A stretch of DNA of 64,000 nt from Psychrobacter jeotgali (lineage in GTDB: Bacteria > Pseudomonadota > Gammaproteobacteria > Pseudomonadales > Moraxellaceae): NCBI RefSeq assembly GCF_904846315.1, contig NZ_CAJHAF010000001.1, positions 992,001 through 1,056,000 of the forward strand, written 5' to 3'. Under the pieces are notes generated by a model, which was given only the letters and a program-made list of their open reading frames with translations, had not been told where the DNA came from and made no database searches. A program made the translations under genes and the position numbers. Every line of letters starts with the position of its first letter. The stretch's first letter is position 1. Of the stretch, positions 9,668 through 20,000 are shown piece by piece.

Positions 9668-9727
9668 ATTTTAGTTCTACAAATTTTTATGTCAATTCGA
9701 TTTAAACCATTCTTCTTACAAATTCAC

Positions 9728-10735
9728 TTAACTCAGCAATTCGCTCAAAGCCTCGGCACCACGTACATCGGTTTGTTGTAGATAAATGGGATATACGGGA
9801 TAATTTTTAAAGTTTTGCTCAATCTCGCTCATTAATTGCTGTTGTCTATCGGCGCGTTGTTGCCAGAATTCATCCGTTTGAGTTGGCGTTATAAGTTGAT
9901 TCACCACGATTTCCGCTGGCGTGAGCTTCGCCTCCTCTAATTGTGCCACTGCACGTTTGGTTTCTGCCATTGGCAAAGTATCGGCAGTCATGACCAGCAC
10001 AATGGCGGTTTGCTGACGGTCATGCAGTAGCAATCCTGCTTGACGAAATAACCGTTTGCGTTTTTCTAGCACCGATACCGCTTGCTCCCAGCGGTCAGGT
10101 TTATGTTTAGCAAACGGATTTGATATGTTTTCACTCTTGGTGTCTTTATTATGGCTATCTAAATGGGTAGCAACCGAGCGCAGTTTAGCTTGCCGCCGCT
10201 GCTGAGCGAGCAGTCCATCCGTCCACGCGCCCATCATCTCTGGTAATACCAGCAAGCGTAGCGTATGTCCTGTTGGCGCAGTATCAAAGATAATATGTTC
10301 ATAGCCTGCACTTGCTGCCGAAACCAAATGCTGACACATAGATTCCAGCATGGCTGCTTCCTGCGCGCCGGGTGCTGACTTTGATAGACGCAAATGCTCA
10401 CGAATTTTAGGCATCATATCGGGATTGGCATAGCCTTTAATAGTCTGCTCAACTTGCTTGAAATGCCTATCTACGATCACATCAGGATTTAATTCAAGCG
10501 CATCAAGATAAGGAGTAACGGCGGTTTTTTCATTACTAAGGCGTATGTTTAATACATCACCCAAGCTATGCGCAGGATCGGTTGAGATAATCAGGGTCTT
10601 TTTTTGCATAGCAGCGTAGCGGCTGGCGAGCGCCGCTGCGGTCGTGGTTTTACCTACCCCGCCCTTGCCCCCAATAAATATAATTGGCTGGCTTGCCAAT
10701 TTCTCGACTAATGCGCTTAATGGTTGTAATGCCAT
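9728..10735 (-). CDS. ArsA/Get3-family ATPase
   Basis: This 335-residue single-domain ATPase has the deviant Walker A motif GGKGGVGKTTTAAALA near residues 22-37, switch I STDPAHSLGD, and switch II FDTAPTGHTLRLL, all hallmarks of the ArsA/GET3 class. I see no Cys set for arsenite binding and no ars genes nearby, so arsenite export is unlikely. It lies 50 bases downstream of a small gene ending in Cys-Cys on the same strand and is probably co-transcribed with it. Homologues handle membrane-protein tails in eukaryotes; bacterial members of this type have no settled function. Confidence 0.85.
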   Translation of the reverse strand: MALQPLSALVEKLASQPIIFIGGKGGVGKTTTAAALASRYAAMQKKTLIISTDPAHSLGDVLNIRLSNEKTAVTPYLDALELNPDVIVDRHFKQVEQTIKGYANPDMMPKIREHLRLSKSAPGAQEAAMLESMCQHLVSAASAGYEHIIFDTAPTGHTLRLLVLPEMMGAWTDGLLAQQRRQAKLRSVATHLDSHNKDTKSENISNPFAKHKPDRWEQAVSVLEKRKRLFRQAGLLLHDRQQTAIVLVMTADTLPMAETKRAVAQLEEAKLTPAEIVVNQLITPTQTDEFWQQRADRQQQLMSEIEQNFKNYPVYPIYLQQTDVRGAEALSELLS

Positions 10736-10785
10736 AGCTTATACTCCACTTTTACTGCAACTTTCTTAAATAATTATAAATATCA

Positions 10786-11061
10786 CTAGCAGCAACCAAT
10801 ATGATCAAAGGGACATTTCTCCATCCCCATGCGAGTATGCCACTCGTGGAAATTCTCTAAAAATAATGGCTGTAACTCTAGGGTATAAAAACTGGCAGGA
10901 TTATCAATACCTAAGCTCTCAGCGAACATCATCAGCATGAAAAAATCTTCCTCATCACGAGCCGCGCGAGCCATCGTTTGTCGATAAGGGGCATGATAGA
11001 ATTCGTTGAGTCCTGTTAAAAATCGCTGCCATAATGGTAAATTGATTTTGCTATCGTCCAT
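10786..11061 (-). CDS. Small Cory-CC-star type protein, partner of ArsA-like ATPase
   Basis: The 91-residue protein MDDSKINLPLWQRFLTGLNE... ends in CPFDHIGCC followed by the stop. The terminal Cys-Cys and the aromatic, methionine-rich helical body (Y-H-A-P-Y-R, DFFMLMMFAES) fit the family called cory-CC-star, which is known to sit beside ArsA-type ATPase genes. I chose the ATG at 11061 since the upstream extension to 11130 looks non-coding and AAGGCG precedes the ATG. No signal peptide is present. The cysteines (at the extreme C-terminus, plus one at the CPF) could bind metal or be modified; this is inference. Confidence 0.7.
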   Translation of the reverse strand: MDDSKINLPLWQRFLTGLNEFYHAPYRQTMARAARDEEDFFMLMMFAESLGIDNPASFYTLELQPLFLENFHEWHTRMGMEKCPFDHIGCC

Positions 11062-11184
11062 AATTTCGCCTTTTATCAAAATACAATAATGCGTCAATGA
11101 TAGCCGTTCCTGAACCCCATAGACCAGCATACCATCCTCCTCTCTTACTATACCTTATGTTTATCCAATACAAAAATAGACCAT

Positions 11185-11216
11185 AAAAAAACGCCAGCAA
11201 TTGCCAGCGTTTTTTA
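11185..11216. terminator. Terminator downstream of cstA
   Basis: AAAAAACGC and GCGTTTTTT enclose a partly paired CAGCAATTGCCA core. The element lies 22 bases after the cstA stop on the minus strand and ends with a T-run on both strands. Confidence 0.8.
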
Positions 11217-11237
11217 GTCAAATACTCTTAGTTCTAA

Positions 11238-12917
11238 TCAAAGCTCATTCTTACCTTTATGCTGTGACCACTCACGGCGCAGTACCGAAAAGCTCTCAAA
11301 AGTCACCATAATGGCAGCGATTAAAATTATCAGATCCATAATGATAAGCAACCAATTACCATCAGTGTAAAAAGTTCTTAGCTGAATTAATAATGCCAAT
11401 ACGGTCATTACTAGCAGAAATGACAATGGCGCCAAGGTATACCAAACTGGCTTGCCTTTTCGTAACAAAATCACAGTCACAATCATTAAAGTTAAGGCTG
11501 CCATCAATTGGTTAGTCGTACCAAATAATGGCCAGATAATCATCCCCCCTTCACCACCGATACCGCCTGCACCAAAGGCTAATAGCAGGCAAGTTCCGAC
11601 GGCTAAGAAGGTGGCGACCACGCTTTTACTTAAAATAGGCAGGTTATAGAACTCACCAAACTCTTGGAAGATATAACGCTGCAAGCGGACCCCAGTGTCC
11701 ATAGTTGTACCTGCGAACAACGCTGCCATAACTGTCAGCATGGTTTGTGATAACACCATATCTATACCAATGCCAGCATTAAGTATAGTCGCTCCGCCAT
11801 CGATAAAGGCCCCAATGGAGCCATCACCGAACTTTTGATAAACTGCTTGCCATTCACCGAGACTAGCAAAACCTGCGGTTGCGGCTAAAATTGCTCCCAA
11901 GGCTAGCAGGCCTTCGCCAAGCGCACCAAAGTAGCCTACAAAACGTACATCCTGCTCTTTATCGATCTGCTTAGATGTTGTGCCCGTCGCTACCAGCCCG
12001 TGGAAACCAGAGATAGCCCCACAAGCGATAGTCACGAATAAAAGTGGTACGATGGATGGTGTACCCATAGGCAAATCAGTATTAATAGCTGGAGCAGCAA
12101 TATTCGGTGTCGATATAAAAATGGCTGCATATAATAAAATTAGACCAACAAATAACTGTAGACCGTTAATATAATCACGTGGCTGCAACAGCATCCATAC
12201 CGGTAACAAAGAAGCTATAGCAGCATAAGTAAATAAGATAATGATCCATATTGCGTTATCAGGTAATCCTAAAAAAGTCTCAGGTAGCACAATTGGAAAC
12301 ATAGGCCCGAGATAAATCAACCCATATAAAGCGGTTACGCCGATGATGGATACCCAAACTAGACTCATATTATAGCGATAAATACATTGTCCAATAATAA
12401 AAGCAACGACTAATGCACCCCACACTGGTAGGACCGCTGATGGCGTTTTGATCAGCATATTAGCAATGGCAACTCCAAATACGGCGTTAACCATCAATAA
12501 CAATAAGAAAATAACGACCATCATTAAACTACGTACACGAGTACCCATAACGGTCCCAGCAATAGAACCGATCGACTGTCCTCGATTGCGTACGCTTGCC
12601 CATATCGCTGACATATCATGGACACCTGCCATGAGTATCGTTCCAAAGACTACCCAAAGTACAGCAGGCACCCAGCCCCAGATGACGGCAATCGCAGGCC
12701 CAATAATAGGTGCTGCTCCTGCTACTGAAGTAAAATGATGGCCCCATAGGACATATTTATTGGTAGGTACATAATCCACTCCGTCTTTCATAGTATGAGC
12801 TGGCGTGGGACGACTATTATCTAACGCTAATATTTTGGTGGCGATAAATTTAGAATAAAAGAAGTAACCGCAGAGCATCGCTGCGATGCTAAATAACAAT
12901 ACAATAGCACTGTTCAT
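11238..12917 (-). CDS. cstA: Carbon starvation protein CstA family transporter
   Basis: The 559-residue protein has many membrane helices. CstA features are YVPTNKYVLWGHHFTSVAGAAPIIGPAIAVIWGW near residues 49-82, the GVHDMSAIWASVRNRGQSIG segment and the SGFHGLVATGTTSKQI segment. CstA-type proteins import peptides or pyruvate under carbon limitation. Escherichia coli CstA is about 700 residues, so this is the shorter class also found in Gram-positives. The start ATG at 12917 is preceded by AGGGAGA on the coding strand. It is monocistronic and is followed by a terminator. Confidence 0.9.
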   Translation of the reverse strand: MNSAIVLLFSIAAMLCGYFFYSKFIATKILALDNSRPTPAHTMKDGVDYVPTNKYVLWGHHFTSVAGAAPIIGPAIAVIWGWVPAVLWVVFGTILMAGVHDMSAIWASVRNRGQSIGSIAGTVMGTRVRSLMMVVIFLLLLMVNAVFGVAIANMLIKTPSAVLPVWGALVVAFIIGQCIYRYNMSLVWVSIIGVTALYGLIYLGPMFPIVLPETFLGLPDNAIWIIILFTYAAIASLLPVWMLLQPRDYINGLQLFVGLILLYAAIFISTPNIAAPAINTDLPMGTPSIVPLLFVTIACGAISGFHGLVATGTTSKQIDKEQDVRFVGYFGALGEGLLALGAILAATAGFASLGEWQAVYQKFGDGSIGAFIDGGATILNAGIGIDMVLSQTMLTVMAALFAGTTMDTGVRLQRYIFQEFGEFYNLPILSKSVVATFLAVGTCLLLAFGAGGIGGEGGMIIWPLFGTTNQLMAALTLMIVTVILLRKGKPVWYTLAPLSFLLVMTVLALLIQLRTFYTDGNWLLIIMDLIILIAAIMVTFESFSVLRREWSQHKGKNEL

Positions 12918-13372
12918 CTTATCTCTCCCTAGATGTAAAAGGACGAACTGTAGTCTTCTGCCTATAAAGTTAAAACAGAAGCGATAAAATTACTGATATA
13001 TTCAAAAGTTAGAACGTTATAATCGATACTAAATAAAATTGACGCCTTATATGATGACGTACGCATGGTATAAATGTCTCTTGCGTGCTGCGCAAAACAC
13101 ACTGCAGTTACACAGTAACGCTCCTATATTGAACAGATTATAAAAATACTCCAAACCTTAATCTGCAAACGTATGTCGTCAATTGTAAACTATCTGACAT
13201 AATATGTAACGTTTAATGTCTGCTATGTAATACGCTTTTTAAGCTAATTAAGTAAGCGGAGCTACTTCCAGCGCGCTACTTTTATTATTTTATAGAGCAG
13301 CCATGTTTTAACAGTGAAATTTAGCTATACTAATTTCCATAAATATAAACCACCAATAATGAAGAGAGAGTA
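12918..13372. other. Intergenic region between divergent cstA and the 222-aa gene
   Basis: This 455-base AT-rich stretch lies between divergent genes and must hold both promoters. A GAGAGAG purine tract at about 13363-13369 is the ribosome-binding site of the rightward gene. I see no RNA gene, reading frame or long inverted repeat. Confidence 0.5.
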
Positions 13373-14041
13373 ATGGCACAATATTTTGGGTTCATACCCT
13401 CAGATAAACTGAACGATATGATAAATGAAGCTGAACGTATTATTAACTCAAACGAACAAGTAGACTACTACCCTTATCGTAACGAACTTACCCAACAAAT
13501 TGCTCGTGAGCTGATTGATAACTTATTGGTAGGTTTGATCGATGTTATTCCCAATCCTGAACGTCAGGCAGCTATGGGTAAAATTGTCAATACTATCGAG
13601 CGTACTACTGAAACTTTACTCAATGTCTTACTGGGTAAAGATAAAAATGAAGACATTATTCCTAGCTTTGAATTTTTGAAAAATGAATCGATGTTTCTAG
13701 ATAATGATGGTGAGCGCCGTGTAGGTTTTAAGCTATCTGATAGGGCCGCTCAAACCATTAATGAAGGTTATGCGGCGGTAACTCCTGATAATGTGGATTT
13801 GGTTAAGTTTAAAGCCGCACTTGAAACTATGAATGAAGTAGCGCTCACCCATTTTATCACTCGATTCACTGAAACTCTGAAGCTTGGCATGATTAAACGG
13901 GGTTCTATTCCAGTAGCCAAAGCGGGTATTGATAAAGGAATGAGCCTAGCGCTAAACAAACTCCTGCCCCAGCTCCCTGATGCTGGACTTAATCGTCTGG
14001 CAGGGTTTTATCGCCCTTTTTTTATAGAAAAGGCTGAATGA
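13373..14041 (+). CDS. Unrecognised 222-residue soluble protein
   Basis: I do not recognise this family. It is preceded by a strong purine-rich site (GAAGAGAGAG). The protein has no signal peptide, no clear transmembrane helix and no cysteine. It begins MAQYFGFIPSDKLNDMINEAE, is largely helical, and contains DNLLVGLIDVIPNPERQAAMGK and an LNKLLPQLPDAGLNRLAGFYRPFF end. The coding statistics (good start, no low-complexity sequence) make it a real gene. It lies 111 bases upstream of hpt, from which it is separated by a possible promoter. Confidence 0.7.
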   Translation: MAQYFGFIPSDKLNDMINEAERIINSNEQVDYYPYRNELTQQIARELIDNLLVGLIDVIPNPERQAAMGKIVNTIERTTETLLNVLLGKDKNEDIIPSFEFLKNESMFLDNDGERRVGFKLSDRAAQTINEGYAAVTPDNVDLVKFKAALETMNEVALTHFITRFTETLKLGMIKRGSIPVAKAGIDKGMSLALNKLLPQLPDAGLNRLAGFYRPFFIEKAE

Positions 14042-14092
14042 TAAAGTATCCGTTAAATTATAAGATTAATTTGCTCTAAATAGCATATGACG

Positions 14093-14122
14093 TTGGGCAA
14101 ATATACTAAAATTTGCTAGAAT
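14093..14122 (+). promoter_or_regulatory. Candidate sigma-70 promoter for hpt
   Basis: TTGGGC at 14093-14098 and TAGAAT at 14117-14122 are 18 bases apart, 30 bases upstream of the hpt start. It is visual evidence only. Confidence 0.4.
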
Positions 14123-14152
14123 AAGCAGCACTTTTTATCGAAGGCGCACCTC

Positions 14153-14716
14153 ATGACCCAAATCAGTAATCAAGAAATAGAAAAGACCCTACGCAACTCA
14201 GAGTGCCTTATCAGCAGCATTGAAGTGGCGGCTGCTTATGAGCGTCTTGCCGCTCAATTAAACCTGCATTATGCCGGTCTTAATCCCATCGTAATGGTAG
14301 TCATGAATGGTGGTTTGATACCAGCTGGTCAACTGCTCACTCACCTTACTTTCTATCATCGCATGCACTACATCCATGCTTCGCGCTATCGTGATAACGA
14401 AGGCACTAGCGAGCTTGATTGGAAATATAAACCTGAAATTAATCTGGAAGGTGAGCATGTATTACTGATTGATGACATTTTTGATGAAGGTATTACCTTA
14501 AAGGCAATTGTAGAAGAGTTAGACAAAGAGAGCCCGGCTTCTATTAATTGCTGTGTGCTACTTAATAAAGAGCACGACCGTAAAATCGAAGATTTCGAAG
14601 TGGATTTCGTTGGTATCAATGTCGCTGATCGCTATGTCTATGGCTGTGGTATGGACTTTCATGGTTATCTGCGTCACCTGCCTGGTATCTATGCTATTAA
14701 AGAAGATAAAGTTTAA
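14153..14716 (+). CDS. hpt: Hypoxanthine-guanine phosphoribosyltransferase
   Basis: This 187-residue type I phosphoribosyltransferase carries the PRPP-binding signature HVLLIDDIFDEGITLKAI near residues 102-119 and an early substrate loop VMNGGLIPAGQLL near residues 49-61. It salvages hypoxanthine or guanine to IMP/GMP with PRPP in the cytoplasm. The family length is normal. An ATG with GAAGGCG seven bases upstream supports the start. An NCS2 purine permease is encoded 33 kb away, a plausible functional partner but not a neighbour. Confidence 0.85.
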   Translation: MTQISNQEIEKTLRNSECLISSIEVAAAYERLAAQLNLHYAGLNPIVMVVMNGGLIPAGQLLTHLTFYHRMHYIHASRYRDNEGTSELDWKYKPEINLEGEHVLLIDDIFDEGITLKAIVEELDKESPASINCCVLLNKEHDRKIEDFEVDFVGINVADRYVYGCGMDFHGYLRHLPGIYAIKEDKV

Positions 14717-14735
14717 ACTTATCTTCTAGTCAAAT

Positions 14736-14766
14736 AAAAAAGCATCCGTTTTGGATGCTTTTTTGG
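14736..14766. terminator. Bidirectional terminator between hpt and recD
   Basis: AAAAAAGCATCC and GGATGCTTTTTT form a perfect stem around GTTTT. It serves the convergent hpt and recCBD transcripts. Confidence 0.9.
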
Positions 14767-14783
14767 TTTTCCTATTCAATTCC

Positions 14784-16988
14784 CTATTTAATATTAGAGA
14801 ACTGTAGTGTCAAACCTGTGTAGCGCTCTGTTGGCGTTTGAACCGCCTTCTCCAACGTTGGTTTGGTGCTGTATATAGTAACTTGCTCTTTAGCACGAGT
14901 AACCGCCGTATAGATAAGCTCTTTACTCAATAATTTTGCATGAGTATTATCAAAAGTAATCGCTACATGATCAAACTCAGACCCTTGCGACTTATGAATG
15001 GTCATCGCATAAGCCGTAGCAATCATATCTTCGTTTAGTAAATTAACCGCTATCCCCTGTTTTTTGTTTTCAAAGAATACTTCCATTCGGCCTCCATCAT
15101 CGCCCGTTTGTAAACAAAAACCAATATCGCCATTGAACAGTCCTAGCTCATAGTTGTTTTGTAGAACCATAATTGGCCGACCATGAAACCAAGTGTTTTG
15201 ACCTAACGGTAGCTTTAGCTCAGTAAGATGCCACTGCGTAAGATAGTTATTAATATAATGATCACCCCATTCACCATTGTGACCAGCACACAGAATTCTA
15301 AACTCATTAAAGGTTTCCATTAAGGAAGTGATTGTGTCTTTAACCGACTCTGGCACGGATTTTTCTATTGGGTTTTCTAGGAGTTTTTTAATCTTTACTA
15401 TGTAATTTTGATATTTTTGGGATGTTTTTGATATGATCCTTCGATTGCTTAGGCTATTTTTATGACTTATCGATGTTAACGATTTGTTTATATACTGAAA
15501 ATTCAGCGCCTTATCCTGTTCCAACAACTGCCAAATAGTATCAATGTTGGTCTCTGCTTTATTGATTTGATACGCAAGCTTACCAATACCAGAGTCTGAG
15601 TCAAAACGCCTACTCTCTGTTAGCTGTACATGGATGGGTTGTAATAGTGGAATGCGGCACAAATCAGACAATACTGCGCCTGCATCCACCGCAGCCAATT
15701 GATTGGCGTCCCCTAGCAATATAAGTCTGGCGCCTGGCTTAACCGCGCTTACCAAATAATTAGCCAACTCCACCCCGAGCATAGAAGCCTCATCAACAAT
15801 AATAATATCTTCGCCAAGTGGATTGCTGGCATCGTAACGCGGCCTACCCGTTCGACCAATACCTAACAAGCGATGGATGGTTTTAGCTTCTTGCAATTGT
15901 ATATCCACATTCGCTGCGTCTAGAGCGCTTTGCAGAGATTCTTGCATACGTTGGGCCGCTTTACCAGTCGGCGCTACCAACGCAAGGCTGGCACTGTCGG
16001 TGCTAAATTTAATATTTTTATGCTCATTCGCCCTACCCTCTGCCGCTTGTTGCAGCGCCATCACTAATTGAGCAACGGTATAAGTCTTACCTGTGCCCGG
16101 GCCACCAGTAATAATACTAAAGGCATTATTATTAGCCACATTAATAGCGTTTACTTGCTTCTCGTGTAGGCTTTTAGGTATCGATAGGGGTAAAGGTGTC
16201 ACTTGCTGCATTAAAATATTATTAATGTGTTTCGCTAAGTTAAATTCTGCTTGCCAAGAGCGATGTAGCCAAAACGTAAGGGATGTTTTTATGTTATTAG
16301 TGTTTGGGCTATTGAGAGTTTGGATTTGATAGATTATTGGTTGGTTATTTTTGCTTAGGCTATTTATATTATTACCTTTACTTTCAGCATCAAGGCTAGC
16401 AAATAAAGGATGGCTATGAACCAACTGGATGAAAGAAGGTAAATCCGTATTCTTTAACGCCTGAAATAGCGTTACAACCGTATCCAAACGTTTGACCAAG
16501 TTATCTTTTTCATGATTACTAAGTGCCAACGACACCCATAACTGCTCTCGTTTGCTAAGCAAAGTATTGAGTGAATCAAACAACGAAGGTTCAGCTATAA
16601 AATCGTTTTCTAAAAAACTATCTTCTGCTGGCGTCTGTATTGGAGTATCAATAAGGGTTAGAATTGGCGTTGCCAGCATCTCGAGCAATTGCTGTTGCCA
16701 AGCATATAGTGTAACTACTTCGCCATTAACTTCACCTTGTAATGGTAGTTGATGCTTTTCAGCTTCAATAGTTAATACTGTATGCCCCTCTTCTAGATGA
16801 GTAGCCAACATAGTGAATAAAGCGCTGAACAACACACTTGCTACTACTCCATCAATTTCTTTATCCTTATCAGCTTTTATGTCATACGCTAAATACGTTT
16901 GCTGACGGCGCAGCAAAATGTAATCACTAATATTACCTGCCCAGCTTTCTTGTAAGCTAATGGCTGCCCTACTCTGGTTATTACTCAT
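14784..16988 (-). CDS. recD: Exodeoxyribonuclease V alpha subunit RecD
   Basis: The 734-residue protein is the 5'-3' helicase subunit of RecBCD. Walker A GGPGTGKTYTVAQL is near residue 293, Walker B IIVDEASMLGVELA follows, then LLGDANQLAAVDAG, and the late helicase motif YAMTIHKSQGSEFDHV. It is about 125 residues longer than the Escherichia coli protein. Asn/Ser/Lys-rich inserts are visible near residues 200-235 and 500-545. Two of these inserts carry the exact 12-mer described under repeats, each encoding Asn-Ser-Leu-Ser. It is last in the recC-recB-recD operon, 67 bases after recB. Confidence 0.93.
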   Translation of the reverse strand: MSNNQSRAAISLQESWAGNISDYILLRRQQTYLAYDIKADKDKEIDGVVASVLFSALFTMLATHLEEGHTVLTIEAEKHQLPLQGEVNGEVVTLYAWQQQLLEMLATPILTLIDTPIQTPAEDSFLENDFIAEPSLFDSLNTLLSKREQLWVSLALSNHEKDNLVKRLDTVVTLFQALKNTDLPSFIQLVHSHPLFASLDAESKGNNINSLSKNNQPIIYQIQTLNSPNTNNIKTSLTFWLHRSWQAEFNLAKHINNILMQQVTPLPLSIPKSLHEKQVNAINVANNNAFSIITGGPGTGKTYTVAQLVMALQQAAEGRANEHKNIKFSTDSASLALVAPTGKAAQRMQESLQSALDAANVDIQLQEAKTIHRLLGIGRTGRPRYDASNPLGEDIIIVDEASMLGVELANYLVSAVKPGARLILLGDANQLAAVDAGAVLSDLCRIPLLQPIHVQLTESRRFDSDSGIGKLAYQINKAETNIDTIWQLLEQDKALNFQYINKSLTSISHKNSLSNRRIISKTSQKYQNYIVKIKKLLENPIEKSVPESVKDTITSLMETFNEFRILCAGHNGEWGDHYINNYLTQWHLTELKLPLGQNTWFHGRPIMVLQNNYELGLFNGDIGFCLQTGDDGGRMEVFFENKKQGIAVNLLNEDMIATAYAMTIHKSQGSEFDHVAITFDNTHAKLLSKELIYTAVTRAKEQVTIYSTKPTLEKAVQTPTERYTGLTLQFSNIK
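15447..15458 (+). repeat. GCTTAGGCTATT copy 1 (inside recD)
   Basis: Exact 12-mer. On the coding strand it reads AAT AGC CTA AGC, Asn-Ser-Leu-Ser, at RecD residues 511-514 in a poorly conserved insert. Confidence 0.75.
16353..16364 (+). repeat. GCTTAGGCTATT copy 2 (inside recD)
   Basis: Exact 12-mer, coding for Asn-Ser-Leu-Ser at RecD residues 209-212, again in an Asn-rich insert. Confidence 0.75.
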
Positions 16989-17055
16989 AGTATGCTTGTC
17001 TCTAGTTTATTTATTCAATTACTGTAATAGTTATTATTTTTAACCCGTAAATCTG

Positions 17056-20000
17056 CTAATTAGGAATGCCAAACAATGCATCTAAGGCCTTAATAAAATC
17101 AATCGGAATATCCCAAGTGACTAATCCATAACGATAATTGAACATCGGGTCGCTACGATCAGAGCTATCATTACTGGGTGAGACAGTAGCGTTTGAGTCA
17201 TAAGTACCTCGCAGAAAGACGTATTCGACCGCACCTAGATACTTATCTTCATTGCCTTCGTAATCACTAATTCGTATAGCAAGGAATCGATGTAACGCCA
17301 CTTGATAAATGGCCGCTTGTAACCAATAGCCTGCTTTAGACATCGCTTGTTTGAGGGTGTTTTCATTATAATCGCTTAGGCTATTTCCTAAAAAATTACT
17401 CTTATAATCGACCACATAATACTTGCCAGCATGCTCATAGACCAAATCAATCTCGCCGCGCAGGTAACGATACAAATGCGCTTTGTTTTGCGGGACGAGG
17501 TTGACGTGTTTGTCAGTCTCATTCGGGAGATACTGCTCAAAGAGATTATTAATATCCTGCGCTCTAAAGGTCTCAGACAAGCCCATGTTAAACTCTAATT
17601 CAGCAAAACGTTTGTTTGCATCAATAGACTGCAAAGGCTGATTTGAGGCTAAGAGCGGCGCTGCAAGCACCTCCTCAATCCAAGTTATCAAGGCCTCATG
17701 TGCGCTTACATCTATGGTTTTTAAATCTATGGTTTTTAAATCTATGGTTTTTAAATCTATGGTTTTTAAATCTATAGTATCTAAATCTATAGTATCTAAA
17801 TCTAGCGAATGACTCCCTTGCTTCTGCTTGGCTTGTAATATACGGCTTTGCTGCTCAGCACTGCTATAGACCAGTGGCAACTGATAGCTACTAATCGCTC
17901 TATCGATAACATGTGACCAATTGCTTTTATCATTGAAGTCTATTTTTTCAAATATCTCATGCAAAAAAGTACCAGCATTAGCGCCTTTGACAAAGGTAAA
18001 GCGGATATCGTCTGTTGACTTGAGACTTAATTTACCAACGGGTTCAAGAGATTCATTGATATTAAGTGAAGTCCCAACCGCTACGGAAGTTTCTGTCATA
18101 TCAATATCTATAGCATCATCAATACGCTCATCCACTACTGCTATCGCCTGCGTCGATTCATCAAGCTGACGGGCCAAAGCGGTAAAACTGGTCTTGGCCC
18201 AGCCATAGAAATAACTGGTCTTCATGACCTCTGCAAAATCAGCGTACTCAATAGGCTCCGTTGTCGGCTTGGTAGTAACAAGCTTGGCATCGTTATTTAA
18301 ACCTTTCGTTTTAGCATAGTTATTATCGTAAAAACCATTAACATTGTGCGCTCTAAGCATCCCTATCGTTCCTTTGAGCCTATCCGGTAATTCAAACTTT
18401 GCTTCCTCGGAATCAAACCAATAAAACACGGGCTTTAAATCAAATCCTGATTTATTGGTTGGGTCTTTTAATACCACATAAAGCTGCTCACTGGCGCGAG
18501 TAAAGGCAACGTAGCCGAGCCTGCGCAATTCATCAAAACCCTCTTGAGTTTCGATATCCGTAAAATAACTCTCAGTAGTCGCAGAAGCTTGCACAGGTGA
18601 AAAGCGGCGCTGATTGCCTGTCGCTTGCTGCGCTAGCAGGGTTGGAGCTTGCTGGTTGTTATATAGATATAGGCCATACTGCTCCTTATTGCCCGACTTC
18701 CTACTGGCATCGCCCATACCGAGCACATAAACAATGGGAAACTCCAGCCCCTTTGACTTATGAATGGTCATCAGCTGCACGCCTGACTCTGTGGGTAGCG
18801 GATACTGCTTAGCCCAATCGCTATTGGGCGCCGCCTCTATATGTTGTCTGAACCACGCCAATAGCTCATGCTCGCCCATGCCAATACCGAACTGCGCCAA
18901 GACGTCCATCACGTGACGCAAGTCCATGATGTGACGGTCACCGTCCTTGTGCGCGGCTAAGGCTTGCCAGACGCCTTGTGACTGTACGGGGCTTTTATCT
19001 AGTAAGTAATGTAGCGCTGACAAAATACCAAAGTGCTGCCAACGCTGCGCGCCTTCTTTTATATAGCTAATAAAGTCTTGATAGCTTTTTTTGTTATCGA
19101 TAGTTTTATTATTAATAGTTTGGTTGTTCAATACGGTATTGCTAGTATCCAGCATCTTTGATTCATGGCCTGACTCATGAGCTGTCATCATGGCTTTGAC
19201 ATCTTTGATACTCAGGCCATACAGATGACTGGTCAGCACCCGATTGATGATGTCATGACGATACGGATATAACATGGCGCTTAGTAGTGCTGCCACATCT
19301 TCTGCCATAATCGTCTCAAAGATGCTGACATCACTGGTGGTCAAGGTCGGCACATTGAGCTTTACTAGCTCGTCTTCCACCCGTTTTAAATCTTTTTTGG
19401 CCCGTGCCAGCACGCCAATATCACTAGGCTGAATTGGTTTGCCATCCAAGGTTTGCGCACTATTAAGTAAAGTGGCAATATGCCGCGCTGTGATTTCAAA
19501 CTCATCGTATTCAAGCTCAGTATCTTTACCATCAGGCAGATGCAATAAGCTCACAGGCTGATTTGATAACACTTCAGTTACTAGCTGACTTTGAGAATTT
19601 TGAGAATCTGGCGCATTAAACCAAGACAGCTGGTTTTCTGGTTTTGCAGCTTTGATATGTTGATAATAAATACCACTCCCTAGTTGCGCTAATTTATTAT
19701 CAGTAGTCGTTGCCGCTGGCATACCAAACCAGCAGTTTAGCGCATTAATCACACCAGCATTTGAGCGACGATTGATATCTAGTGTCCAAAGGCTGCTTTT
19801 ATCAAACTGAGCTTTCATATAATTGTAGTTAGCGACATCGCCACCACGAAAGCCGTAAATAGCTTGCTTGGGGTCACCAACTAACAGCAAAAACTCATGA
19901 CGGGACTTTTTAGTGGCTGACGCTTTATCAGTTGCTGATGGTTTGCTTCTTTTGGGCAAATAAATACTTTCAATCATAATGGCCTGCTCGCCATTGATAT

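Noticed and set aside
9728..10735. Arsenite efflux function for the ArsA-type ATPase
   Set aside because: No arsB, arsC, arsD or arsR in the neighbourhood and no metal-binding cysteine triad seen.
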